Assembly: GCA_947044365.1 (NCBI GenBank)
Contig: OX345636.1
Coordinates: 10,374,001-10,438,000, forward strand
Direction of reading: 5' to 3'
Origin: Petrosia ficiformis
Lineage: Eukaryota > Porifera > Demospongiae > Haplosclerida > Petrosiidae
Length of the DNA: 64,000 nt
In this document: piece after piece, positions 10,781 through 24,002 of the stretch
Layout: each line of letters begins with the position of its first letter
Numbering within the stretch: the stretch's first letter is position 1
Notes under the pieces: generated by a model
What the model was told of the DNA's origin: nothing
The model's database searches: none
Seen by the model: the letters and a program-made list of their open reading frames with translations, nothing else
Made by a program: the position numbers and the translations under genes

Positions 10781-11848
10781 CCCAATATTGGGGATTACAA
10801 GGATTTGGGCTGGACATTGTAAAGGATACAGGGAAGATTGTCTTGCAGTAACAGATCAGAGATGGGTCATCCCTATGATTGCTATCCAAGGGGTTAAATC
10901 TAATTAATAATTAAAAAACATTTTCAATAAAAGTGAAAGCAAATGTAGGGACATTAAAACCCACAAAACCATAGTATACGAACAAGGTTGGGATGGTACT
11001 AACTAAGGAGGTTAAAGTAGGACCCAAAATTTAACAAACCACTTCAATAATAAGTACCTACACTTATTATAAAGCAAAAGACACAGAGCTCTTATTATTA
11101 TTTGTAGATTACAGAAATATTGGTGTAAGTTATAAATGTATCATACAATCATAATTGCATTAATTAACACCTCAATGTTTAGAGCATAATTATATATAAT
11201 TATACATTCTAGGAAGTGAGGTTGTATACTGTTTTGTTACGATAAATAGTGGGGGAGTTATGGTTTAGTAACTACTTTTGTTGCTGCTTATTAGTTGTGG
11301 TAGCGGCAAAGGAGCATCAAACATCAGTGCATTTTGTAATCAATAAGTTGTAGAATGACATGTTTTGCAAATTTTCTCATACAATTACATGTCAAGTTAT
11401 ATCCCATAACACACAACTACTTAGTAGTATATCCATATATGGAGCAAGCTTGCGGTATTATTTGACAACAGTTGGATACTCAAGTTTGATGCTCTGCTGC
11501 CGACAAATCCTACCAAAACTGCAGCTGAATAAATGCCATTAGTAAGTGAACCCACAATAACAAACTTGGTTAACATGAACCACCCAGTAAGGACGGTGAG
11601 TTATAGGGAAGAGGAAGGTCAATCTTATAACCCTTGTTAATAATGCAAAATCACCAAGAATGAGAATTCAATTAATGATAACATTCTCTAACTTTAAAAT
11701 ACTCCGTAATAAAATATAACCAAACCAGAAAATGGGAAAGGCATACAAAAGTCTATTTTCATCATAATTGTATTAGTTAAGTATCTTATATAACACATGT
11801 ATAATATTGAGATATCTGTCAAGAAAATCAACATCAATATTTGTTGAT
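10781..11848. other. Intergenic between the beta-helix relic and the 3' end of the large minus-strand gene
   Basis: No gene is recognised. The part next to 11848 would be the 3' UTR of the minus-strand gene. The minus strand at about 11708-11720 shows ATTTTATTACGG, but no clean AATAAA could be tied to a polyadenylation site. Confidence 0.4.
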
Positions 11849-13863
11849 CTAACTTGTATCATCCATTTCACTTGTCAGACGAGTTTGTTCCAGTATTGCG
11901 GAGGTTGACAAAGACGTTACTCTTGGAAAAGAGCTAGTACTAGCAGAAGTGGATGTTTGAGTTCCTACATATGAATCAGGTTTATCCTGACTGGTTGAAG
12001 AAGATACATTTTCTCCCAACAATTGTAATTGATTGTGAGGAATATAAAAAATTGGGACTTCAGCTACAAATGGTTGTTGACTTGTAGATAAAATATTGTT
12101 ATTGTTTTGATTATTGTTAGTGTTAGGATCAGAATGATGGACTTTGTTTCCTTCTTTGTTTTTACTTGGTTTATCTCTGTTCCCAGTATTTGGTGGACCC
12201 ATAGTCATTTGCGGATGATGATGATGAGGATGTTGTGGGTACCATATACCTTGTGGTGCCAAGTGAGCATGAGGCATCAACGAATGGAGTTGGGGGTGTG
12301 GCATTTGATGGGACTGCCACATTAATGATGGATGGCATTGTTCGAATCCGTATTGAAATGGAGATGCTCCTTCTACATGAGATTGTGTAGGATGAACAAA
12401 CTGCATTCCTGGCGATTGATTAGCGTGTCTTGCATGACCAGGATGCACTCCCATTTGATGTTGGACCTGTTCCATGTGAGAATGACCTTTCTGTGCATAA
12501 CCAATTTTAGGATCTGTCTTATGACTTTCAATTTGTGGGCCTGTTGACCTCTGCGTTTGTGCTGACCATGTTCCTCCAGCTACCGGAGGGGAGCTCACAC
12601 TGGGCATAACTTGCTGATAGTGCTGACCTCTCATTTGTTCGGGGATTGGATGATGAGATGGATGTGGTGGGTGTGGCCAAGGATAAGGCAATGAATAAGG
12701 ATAATTACCTGGGGTCATCCCCTGATGTGTGTGATGATATGCCATTGGATGGAGCTTTGGGTTATATGGATACCCACCTTGTACGAATTGAGGTGGAATC
12801 CCAGAACTCCATGCTTGAGAGGAAATTGGATGAGTTCCTTTACTTGCATGTTTCTCAGAAGATTGAGGTAAGTGAGCTTCATTTGGTTGATGTGCTTGAG
12901 CCATACGACCATGTGACCGATCATCTATTCTTGTTTGTCGATTTTCAGATTGCATTCGTGTATCATACCCTTCTTTTGATAAATTTCTATCATTTTGGAG
13001 TGATTTGTTCTGTCTTATTTCTGGCGTGTCATGTCGTATGGTATAATTTATCTCCTGATGTGAAGGCTGTTGGACTGGAGTTTGAGTGGAGTCTGTGGTT
13101 TTGACATTTTGAGGTGTGGGATTTGGAACAGCTGGTGCAACTGGGGATTTAGATCTATTGTTACCACCTTCATTGATAGAGAAGGAAGAATCGAAATGTG
13201 AGAGTTTTCTTGCACTTTCGGGAGAGTCTTCATGTGAGACATCACTACGGGGACTAGAGAGAGGAGAATGGAATGAAGATTGTTGTTGCATTGAATATCG
13301 GGATTGTTTCGGAGGTCTCTCGGAAGTATCTTTATCATCGTTATCAGAACTCTCGGCAGATGATGGTGAAGATGGTTGAGGTGATCGGATACTGCTCTGT
13401 CTCTTCCTCACAGCAGATCTGGTTAAACCCGTATCTCCATCCATCTCGTCCTCCTCTTCATCTTCATCCTCCTCATCAATTTCTTCATCTTTCTCACTCA
13501 TACTAGCTACAGCAATCCGACGTGATCGTCTCAAGCTACCTCCTCTCACACCACCACGCCCTCTTCGTCCCCTCATTCCCCCCCTGCTACCTCTTTTCAT
13601 TGAATCTCTTGATCTCAAATTCTGTTGTTTTTCTTCTGATTCAGAACCTGTTGAATGACTCGTTCGTCCACCAAGTTCAGCTTTCTGTGGCGGTCTTAAA
13701 TAGCCAGCTCCCTTGGGATGTCCCTTATGGTATTCAATTACATTTTCAAACTTCCCTCTCCAAACAGCTTCAGCCGCTCTGTTAGCCATGTGAGTTGAGA
13801 AAATATACTTAGTTTTATAATTCTCAGTTGGTTTGTCAGGTTTTACTGGTTGCCATAGTAATT
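11849..13863 (-). CDS. Last exon of the giant gene: BCL9/Legless HD1-like motif and His/Pro-rich tail
   Basis: 2015 bp ending in TAG. It opens ELLWQPVKPDKPTENYKTK and then YIFSTHMANRAAEAVWRGKF with ENVIEYH. The core FST-x-MAN-x-AAEAV-x-x-G-x-x-x-x-x-x-x-x-H is the signature I know from HD1 of BCL9/BCL9L/Legless, the helical hairpin that docks on the Pygopus PHD finger. After it: RGG/RGR basic tract, acidic run (EEDEDEEEDEMD), Ser-rich part, then a long His/Pro/Met/Gln-rich tail (about 12060-12840) similar in flavour to the BCL9 C-terminus, and an Asn run. No HD2 (beta-catenin) helix is visible. In bilaterians HD1 lies near the N-terminus; here it is near residue 3300 of ~4000. Confidence 0.75.
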
Positions 13864-15340
13864 CTGGAATAAAGGAAAGACAACAAGTGACCACTAAGAA
13901 TGATAAAAAAAAATCGAATGGGCTTACATAGCAGGGTACTACAACCTTCTACATGTACATATACAATGTATGTCACTAGCACCCTTCTTAACTCGTTGAT
14001 GATTAATGTTTCATTCTTCTTTTAGCAACAATAATTATAATATTAATAATCACAACAACATGTAATGAAACTTAATTATACATGTACAGTACATGCAAAC
14101 CATAGCTCAAATTTTATCCATTATTCATTTGAACAATTCTCATTCATATTATTCCTGCATACATGTACATGTATTTCTCTAATATTTCTCACACCAGATT
14201 GACTGATTGCTAACAATTTAAAAGTCAATATAAATATCAACACATGCATTATTAGTAATGTACTATTTTATCAACAGTATAAATATAGATTCATAGACAG
14301 AGAGGATTTCATCTTCAGAAATTCCTTGCTTTTTTTAGGGATTTACTAGAGGAATAACTGACCTCAATTAATATTAATAACAAATGAATTTTAAAATTAA
14401 TTATTTTAGAATTCTTCCTTATTACACCAGCATAATTCTCAAAGCTTTAATCCACTTACATGTACATATGTATTATTCTGAAAAGTACATGTATGCCATG
14501 TATCAACATTTGCTCAGGCCTAACCACAGATGACTAAATATTGAGAGTATGAGTTTCTCATTGTGGTCACACGAGTAAACTTAAAGCAGAAGGCAGAAGG
14601 GAAGGGATGTACCCTGGGATCCCCCCTCCACCTAAAATTTTGTGCTTGAGCATGAATCAAAGCATTAGACTGCATTTGCGTGTTTCCCCCAACAAAAAAA
14701 ACATGTATCAAACCTTCTTCAGACTGTTTTCTACTTCTCTTTCGTTGACTAGTCGATGGAATTCGAGTATTCCGTGATCGCTGAGCAGCCACCTGGATGT
14801 TATACATACCAGTCAAATCACGAGTAGATGTTCCACCACGACCTCTAGTGCTTTGTCCTTTAATACCAGGTTTTACTGGACCCCCTCCAGTATCCAACAT
14901 TTCCTGGAGTTTACTGATCTCTTCTCGTACACGAACACATGTCCTTTTCGAACGAGATGTCCCAATATCTTCCTCCTCTTCTTGTATGACACTACCAGTA
15001 AGTTCACTAAGTGTCTGTAAATCAACTCCATGTACTGAATAATAACTAGCCAGATCAACTGGCTGCTCTGGTCCAGCCTTTTCAATCTCCTCACGAGGTT
15101 TCTTTTGAGACAAGTCTTGTCGAATTTGCTTTGTGGGAGGTGGAGAGACATCTGAACCTTCTTCTTCTTCAGATGGTGAATCATCATTCTAAAACAATAA
15201 GTAACAAAATTGAAGATGTCCATACAATCACACACATGCATGCATGCACAACACACACACACACACATACACATACATGTTTGTACATGTACACAAGCAA
15301 ACACAGACACAAAGAGACAGACAGACAAACAGACAGAAAG

Positions 15341-15411
<71 letters not shown>

Positions 15412-18400
15412 GACAGACAGACAGACAGACACACACACACACACACAGACACACACACACACACACACACACACCTCTGATTCAGAATGTTGTTCTACTT
15501 TTTGTTGTGGATGCTGCTTTCTTTTTCTGTTATTACCCTTCACTGGTCTTGTTCCTATTCTTGGTCCTGGTTTGGGTCTGGGGAGTAATTTTCTTGAAAT
15601 GCTAACAATTAGAGAAACAGGACGACGGAGAGCTTGCTGTCGACCAGTACCTCTAGTATGAGTGTTTCCACGTCCTCTGGTGGAAATTGCTTTCTTTTCT
15701 TTAACTTCTTTGATAGTTTTAATGGTTTTAGCAGCCCTGTTGAAGATTTAAAATCTCTTTAGGATGACATAGCAATATTTCAAATGGCTAATCATTATTG
15801 GCCATTATTGATTTTGACTAGTTTGTGTCAATTCATATGCTTATAATATTATTAAGCTGATTAACAGCTTTTTTCAAACCACGGTAATAATTATACAGGA
15901 CGCTTGTTAGGAGGGAAGGGGAAGCTACATGCAACTAGCTAAATGTATATGACATTACAAGTACTGGTTACATATGTATATGTACATGTACATACATCAG
16001 GAACTAACATTTAAGTGTGGAGGTACATGTAAATCCTGATTCAATCAGTGTATGTAATACATGTAATTATCAGATCAGTATATACATCTAGAGGTTATTT
16101 ACATTTGTACTTTGTAAATATAGGTAAATATCAATATTATTGTATCACCAGACATTGGTAGGTTATACATGTACATGTATAAATTCACATAACAGGATTA
16201 ACAAATACAGTTACAAAAGTGATGATGGATAAGAAAATATGTCATTCAGTAAAAACTAATTTTGATCAAACAGTTACATACACCATGTATACATACACAT
16301 GTACCTTTAAAAGCTTATTATTCAGCTATTAAGCATAGAAAGGCATCTAATTTCAGTATCCAGGAAGAGCATCTTTTGTTCTACATGTACTGTACCAAAA
16401 CTGTAATCAAGCATTTGATTAAAACCATTATTTTACTGAATGACTCCTCTTTGCTCATAAATATTCAAACCTTGAAGGCTTCTCCAGTTTTAATTTTTCA
16501 ACACGACCTGTTACAGTTCGTCCACCTCGTCTCACACTAGTCCCTCCCCTCCCTCTACCCCTACCTCTTCCTCGTCCTCTTTTCCTCACATCAGGAATAT
16601 GCTCCTCCTCCTCTTCTTCTTCCTCACTGCTTGATTCACTTGACTGAGAATCTTCCGATACTCCACTACTTAAAACAGGAGAAGGTTTTTTCACAGGAGG
16701 AGGTGGAACTGTAGACTCATCTGAACTGGTCTCACTCCCAGATGATGTGTCGGAGGAATCAGACTCTCCATCTTTTGCGACTTCTTCAGTTGGAGGTGGG
16801 ACACGAGGTTTAGTTGTACCTTTGAAGAAATGAGAGTAACCGTGCGTATACATGTACATGTACATACATGACAAGTACATGTATACTGTATACAATGTAC
16901 ATGTATACAATGTATGTTAATAAAAAGTCACTATTATACAGTCACAGTGATTACATGTATCATATTTCTGCTTTCAGTACAGTACAGTATAGTTATACTG
17001 TCTCAGTACTGTGGTGTTGAATAGGGTACTTGCATGATTACGTCACGTGTATTGCACCATGCTCACTTACATGTATGGTATCAACAATATGTTGCTCAAT
17101 AGAAAATGTATTGTGAATGAACACAAGGACCTACATGTACATGTATATTCATGCATGAACACTACATGTACAACTATAAATTACTAAATTACATGTATGT
17201 AATTGTACATGTACTTGTGTTTACATGTACAATATACATGTACCTACATGTACAAGTATACATACATGTACATAATTGTGTATAATATTATGCATTAAAT
17301 AGTATTAGTGATTAACTACATATGTACATGTTCATGTAGCTGTACATTGTATATTGTAAGGCTTTTAATTACTGAAATGGAAATTACCTAATAATGAGCA
17401 TTATACATGTACATAAACCATGTAGTCTTCATGCATGAAATAATTTACCTGGTCTGTCATCAACATTCCTAAATCCTCCTCTTCCTCTTCCTCTCCCTCT
17501 ACCACGCCCACGAGGTGCCTTCGCTGTGGTATATTGTTCCTTTTTTGGTTTTGATGTTAGTGTGGATTCTGATGTATCTGACGATAAAGGTGGTCCCTCA
17601 ACATCAAGAAACCTCAATAGTTCATGAGGTGTGAGTTCACGTTTATTAAATCTGATAATGGTATCGCTAGTATCAGTTTTCGGTTTAGGAGATTCTGAAA
17701 TATCTTTCACAGTAGTTTGAGTAGAGTCATGTTGACCTTTGACTTCGTGAGATACTTTAGCCTCTCCCTTTCGACTAACATCTTTTTTACTAACATCAAT
17801 GCTAGTACCTCGTGCAGGACTTGAGTCTAATGGACGATTTGCATGTAAACGAGCGCTTGCTACTGGTGTCTGTTTTCGTGGGGTTTTCTTTGAGCGAGGA
17901 GTACTCAATACTGGTTGTGTAGTAACAGACGTAGTCGCCAATAACGGTGATGTCATTGCTAGTGACATTGTTACCATGGAAACAGAATGAGGGGAAGTTG
18001 ATGAGGTAGACTTGCTCCCTGGTCCATAAAGAGAGAGCAACATTTCAGCAGACATAACCTCCTTCGTAGTTCGTCCTTGCGTTAACTCAGTGAGGGCCTC
18101 TACAGCACTGTTTTCTTGATGAACATTTCCTTTTTTGGGGTGTGAGGGTGTTGATTTAAGACTCTGTGGTTTGTTAAATGTTTGAAGAGATAGTGGAGGA
18201 GCTGGAAAATGTTCCCGTTCATTTTCCCTGACCTGTTCCTGTGTCATCCATACATTATTGGTCTGAGTCTTATTTCCATTATCTTTATTCAAAAGCCCTT
18301 TTAGTTTTGTCTCAGGAACTCTCAAAACAGATTGAGGTAAGACACCTTCAGGAGAATTTTTTGATCTCTCTCTTTCAACCATTCTAATCGGAACCTCTTC

Positions 18401-21400
18401 TAAAATTTCCATTGATTTTGTGTGTTTATCAATAATTCCCATTTCTGCTTCTTGTTCAACTTTTAAAATACCAATACTATTACTTTGAGAAGGAAAGAAT
18501 TGAGGTAAGCCAAGTGGATATGTTTGTCCCTTTGTTTGAAGCAAAAAGGGGTGTGGCTGAATTTTAATAGTTTCTCCTATATCTTTGGCATGCGTGGTTG
18601 CCGAGAGAACTTGTAATGGTAGGTTGGATGATGGAAGAGTGAGTGTTCCTGATTTAGATGTGCTCAATGATGAGGGTAGTTCAGTGTCGTCTCGCGATGT
18701 TGAATTAGTTTGTGATGGGTTCTTTAGTTGATGCAAGTATAGTGAAGTTGGCGATCTGTAAACAGATGGGTCAGTTTGTGTACGAATTTCAACTTTCTCG
18801 ATCAATACCTCTTCCTCATTCATGTTTCGCTTTTCACCACGAGAACCAGTCAAACCAGTTTTAACATCTGATGACAATGCATGTTTTTCCTTATCAGATA
18901 ACCTATCATCTATGTACTGTGGAGTTTTAGTATCTCTCGTACTCTCAGAACTTACTGATGGTTCTTTCTCCTCGCCGTTAACAGACACAGATGTTGAAAT
19001 ACGAGTTTCGATACCTAAAGATGGGTGTGACACGTTCTGTGGCATTATGACCGCGGTATTTGCAAAAACAGGTAACAGAGGAAAGCCATGTCCTTGTGAA
19101 AGAACATTTGAATGAGGGACAACGAGAATAGATCCCTGTAGTCCTTGTGTCATCAGTGAGGCTGGATTTATTTGACTCACTTGTTGCTGTTGGATATGTG
19201 AAGGTGGCATATTTGTTGGTGCAATTGATGTGTTAGTAAAGGTGATGCTCGGAGGTGGGACTGTGTGTAGCTGCATTGTGGATGTTGGAGGTATTGTACG
19301 AGGTACTAGTTGGGAAGTAGGATCTTTGGGTTTTCTCTAGAAAATGAAAACGATAAACCTTTATTTTAATACTATACAAATCATGACTATTGATCTAAAG
19401 TCTGTTCACATTCAAGATTACATGTACTTCTAAATTATGTGACAACTTTAACTCTTTAGCGGCGATAATTAAACTGGACCTTTTTCATATATTTCGAAAT
19501 TAATTATCTAGGAAAATGTGTGGGCGGAGCATATAGTAACTATGATTTTCACCACTATAACTCTCCCGTATTATGAAACTAGAGTTTCTAACTTACTTTG
19601 CTGGAAAGAAGAGTTGTTGAGAAAGCTATAGATGTAAAATTTATGCTTCACTACTAGCAGGAAGATAGCAAGGCGAGTGCTTGAATATTTAGTAGTCGAA
19701 AGGGCAACGCCCACACCTTTACTTACCTGTATAACTTCCACATTTTAAACAACACAGACTTATGACTTGCTTACATAGACAGAGGGGCTTCTAACAAAGT
19801 CGTAGATACCAAATACTTGCTTCGTTATCTGGAAGAAAGTAGCAAGACGAGTGTAGTGGTCAGCCGCATTTGGCGTCTTTGGCAATTCGATCGCTTATAA
19901 CTTTGGATTGGTTACTTGTATAGCTTCAAGTTTGCACTGCTTAAAGTACATTTAGTGCACTGTCTTCTGTAAAAATGTGGTTGAAAAACTGAAGCAATTC
20001 AAAAATACGACCATTAGTACTCATGATGTCTGTAGACGTCATTCAGTTTTAATGGTATAATGTTCATGACGTCTGTAGACGTCATTCGCCGCTTAAGAGT
20101 TAAATGTAATAATTATAATGTACATGTACATGTACATGTATACATCAAAAAGTTAATGCACATGTACATGTACATGATTATACTGTAACTTGGGATAAAA
20201 CTATAGACTATAATTATATATTACTGTATACTATATTTATAAATATGTCATATACACATTGAGTACGTAGTTAAGGAAGTTGCATCATCTGGGAGCTCAA
20301 TTATAATGAGCATGATACATAAATGAGCGTGTGCTCAAGATACAATATACTCAGTCTACTGAATAGAAGGAAGAAACTAGCTAGAGTTAATAGCGGTTCT
20401 AACTGATATATTATATTCCAAAAATTTTATAACAATAGTAAGAAGAGTGGATAATCAGCCATGATTACTGAATGATGACACCACAAAGTAATCAATCATA
20501 GGGATACTACAGTACCTGACTTTATTAAGTTTACATGCTACATGTACAAATGTATGAGGGCAGTTACACTTTAATAAGGTGATAGTCAACTGTACTTCTA
20601 AGTAGTACTGTACAATTCAAAATAAAGTTTACGTTTTGTGTTTGTAGTACGACCATCGTATGTACCATACTGTTAACGTTGCGTTGTGTTTAAGCTATTA
20701 ATCATTGCTGAAATGTGGGCGTGGTTAACGAGGCAAACGGCTAAGATTTCACTTTTAAATTCTCTCTGAAGAATTCGGATCTAAACAAAGTTGATATTCC
20801 TGAAGGTTAAGGCTCTGTCCAACTTTGCCTGCAGTCACAGTTCTTTATTCTATATGGAAATACACATGTAACAAAATGATTGTCTTGAAAAAGATGGACA
20901 TGACTGCTAAAGACGATCGAGTTGTATCTCAAATTCTCCTGCCTTCATAGATATTAGAAAAGGCTTGAATCATGCTTCGAAGTTAGCATAAGGTCTGGTG
21001 AGTATGTAGACAAATCTTAAGTTCAGTTTTACAAATTTGAAGCTTCAGTTTTCTTGGTGAATACTTGAAGGTAAATTTTCCGTTACAGTGAATTGCTGTT
21101 GCCTTTGAACATTGTGGATTGACGCTTTGCATAAACATACATGTACATGCAATCTGCAATCTGCAATGTTCAAACACAACTACAATGGACTGTATATAAA
21201 CCATTCTGTATACTGTTTATACGATCTACCATGAATATTTAATTATGAAGATGTAGCCTACTATGGAGTGTAGAACGTGCATACTACAAATATGAAACGT
21301 TAACTTTTTTTAGACTTATACTGGAATTGTGAATTCCCTTTACATTTGTATGTGATCGCATAGTTCTAAGGTGTAATACTGTGTACATTCGAAGTACAGT

Positions 21401-23795
21401 GTACTTCGCTCACAAAGTACAGTGTAAGTATATGTAAACGTAATAATGTCATACAGGTACAGTAGCCCTCAAAAAAAAGTTCCCGTACCGTAGATGTAGT
21501 ACGTACGCGCTACATTACCTACCGTATTAAGCTACTACTACTTACGTGTAGATGGTTACGCACTTATTGCGCAGTGTAACGTACATAATTATGTAAATTA
21601 TGATTGCCACACCTTAGTGACACGTGCCTAGGCCTAACGTCTGCGGTTTATTTCGTTTCTTTAGCGTTTCTGTTAGGTCAGTCTTCTTCATTTATTTCTC
21701 TTTCTGCATCTACTTTCTATCTTCGTTCTTAAGTTCTTTTCAGAACTACTCAATGTGTTACGATGGTTTATGTCAAGCAGCGGATCTCTTCTACCACAGT
21801 AAAGGTTTTAGAGTGCCTACTATTGCCAAGAAACTTCAAGAAGAAGGCTAGCAGACGAGGAATACACAAATTTATAACTCTCTACAGTTCATCTGGAAGG
21901 ATTTGTAGACGACCTGGCTCAAAAATAATGGCAGATCAGAAGTATAGTTGACTTACAGATGACTACTACAGTTTCAAACACTCGTCTTGCTGCTTTCCTG
22001 CAGCTAACGAAGCATCTTTCTGGTATCAATGGCTTTCTTAGAAGGTCTTCTGTATGACTAAGTGAGTTAAAAGTCATGGTTGCTTAAAATTCTGACGTTA
22101 TACAGACTAGACAAAAAGTGGGCGTTGGCCGTCGACTACTATACTTACAAACGTTCGCCTTTCTCTCTTTCTGGTGATAGAAAAGTATAAATTTTACATA
22201 AATGGGTTTGTTAAAGACTCTTTTTCCCACAAAGCAAGTTAGAATGTTGAGTCTTATAAAATACGAGAGTTATAGTGTTGAAAGATTTATAATATAGATA
22301 TTAAATGCTCTGCCCACACGAAATTATAGTCGGTAAAGGGTTAATTAATCACTCTTTAATTATATTATATTTGTAATTTGGGCGTATTCGTACCGTAAAG
22401 TATACAAACTACGTACGTATCGTAGCGTACTCACAGCGTAATACGCAAGTTGTACGTGCGTAGTACGTTTACTGTACGGGAACTTTTTATCGAGGGCTAC
22501 TGTACTGTATAATATGATAAAGATGAGTGAACAAAGTGCAAACTAAACTGATGATGTGCTAACAATGTGCTAATGATGATCTGATGATGTTACTAATAAA
22601 ATATTGTACTATACATGTATATATATAATTAAGTTATTCTTGATAATTAGTTGAGATGCTATTATTTGCTGTCAAACACCAAATATAGTTGGAGCAACTA
22701 TACCAATATTTCATCCTGCTAGTCTGGTGTAGCTCAAGCACGTATTCATTTATGTGCAGTGCCCAATAGTACATGTACATGTACATCAAGCCATGATGTA
22801 CATGTACACTGTAACATCCTTAATGTATGCAATACATGTATGTACATGTACATTGTATGTGACACTTTGTATAGAATGTAACAAACCTTTGTAGCTATTT
22901 TTACTCGGGGTAGAAAACTCTCTTTGATAATCTGAGCTAACTTTGAATCAGCCTCATGACAACTTGAACGTAACAACCTAAAAAAAAGATGTTACATTAA
23001 TTTTTTGAAATTAATCTAAGTAAGGTGCATGTAATTCGCATAATAGTAAATACATGTAATTTAATTTTCATTCAGCAGGTACATTTATATGTTATAGAGT
23101 GATACATGTATATACATGTATATAACATCCTGGTATTGTGGCAGATACCGTAACTAAGGCAATGAAGTTAGCATGCATACATGTACATGTACATGTACAT
23201 ACAATGATAAATAGTACAACATGATGTTATCGAAGATGTAGAAAGAATGAAAGAAAGAAAGAAAGACACCTGAGGCAATGGAAAAATGAAAATGAGAGTT
23301 GCCTCAGGTGGGATTCGAACCCACGACACTCTGCACTCCGGACAGATGCTCTACCAACTGAGCTACCAAGGCAGCTCAGCTGGCAGGGTCCGAATCAAAC
23401 ATCTCATACACTGGTATCAACAGGCTAACTGGCATTAGGTGAAGGCCGGGGTAATGAAACCACCAAAGACACCAACACCAAACCTAAGCATATACATGAT
23501 GTTATCGGAGATGTAGAACATGTACATGTGTAACTAAGGCAATGAATGAGGTTAGCATACAATGTACATGTACAGTAATAAACAGAACTATAGAATGCAT
23601 ACTGTACGTACATTATAGCTAGATATTACTGAAATATACATGTACTTTATGTACTCAGGTGTGTCACCCTCACACTAGGGTTTATATTTCAGCAATAAAC
23701 CACACGAGCATTCTATACATGTGCACAATATTGTATTTGTGTATTTAGAAAATAGTGTAATCTGGAAAGCCTGAAAAATAATACTGCAGGTAATG

Positions 23796-23826
<31 letters not shown>

Positions 23827-23971
23827 ACAGTAATTACTCACTTCAGTTTATTTTGCCATTGAACAAATGATTTACACACTAGTGTCAAGTCTGATTCCCT
23901 ATTGGAGAGTGTATGAAATAATTTTTCATATACCAAGTACAATTGCAAATGTATATATACATGTACAGTGT

Positions 23972-24002
<31 letters not shown>

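Noticed and set aside
12107..13785. Plus-strand frames up to 152 codons
   Set aside because: Antisense to the last exon of the giant gene, whose splice phase and HD1 motif support the minus strand.
14714..15188. BCL9 HD2 helix in the penultimate exon
   Set aside because: Helical segments exist, but the residues do not follow the HD2 pattern I know.
15131..15661. Long overlapping open frames on both strands
   Set aside because: They are translations of CA/GA microsatellite; the real coding content here is the minus-strand exons on either side.
23300..23372. Functional tRNA-Ser(GGA)
   Set aside because: C at position 33 and a five-base variable loop are incompatible with a normal tRNA-Ser; the SINE context fits better.
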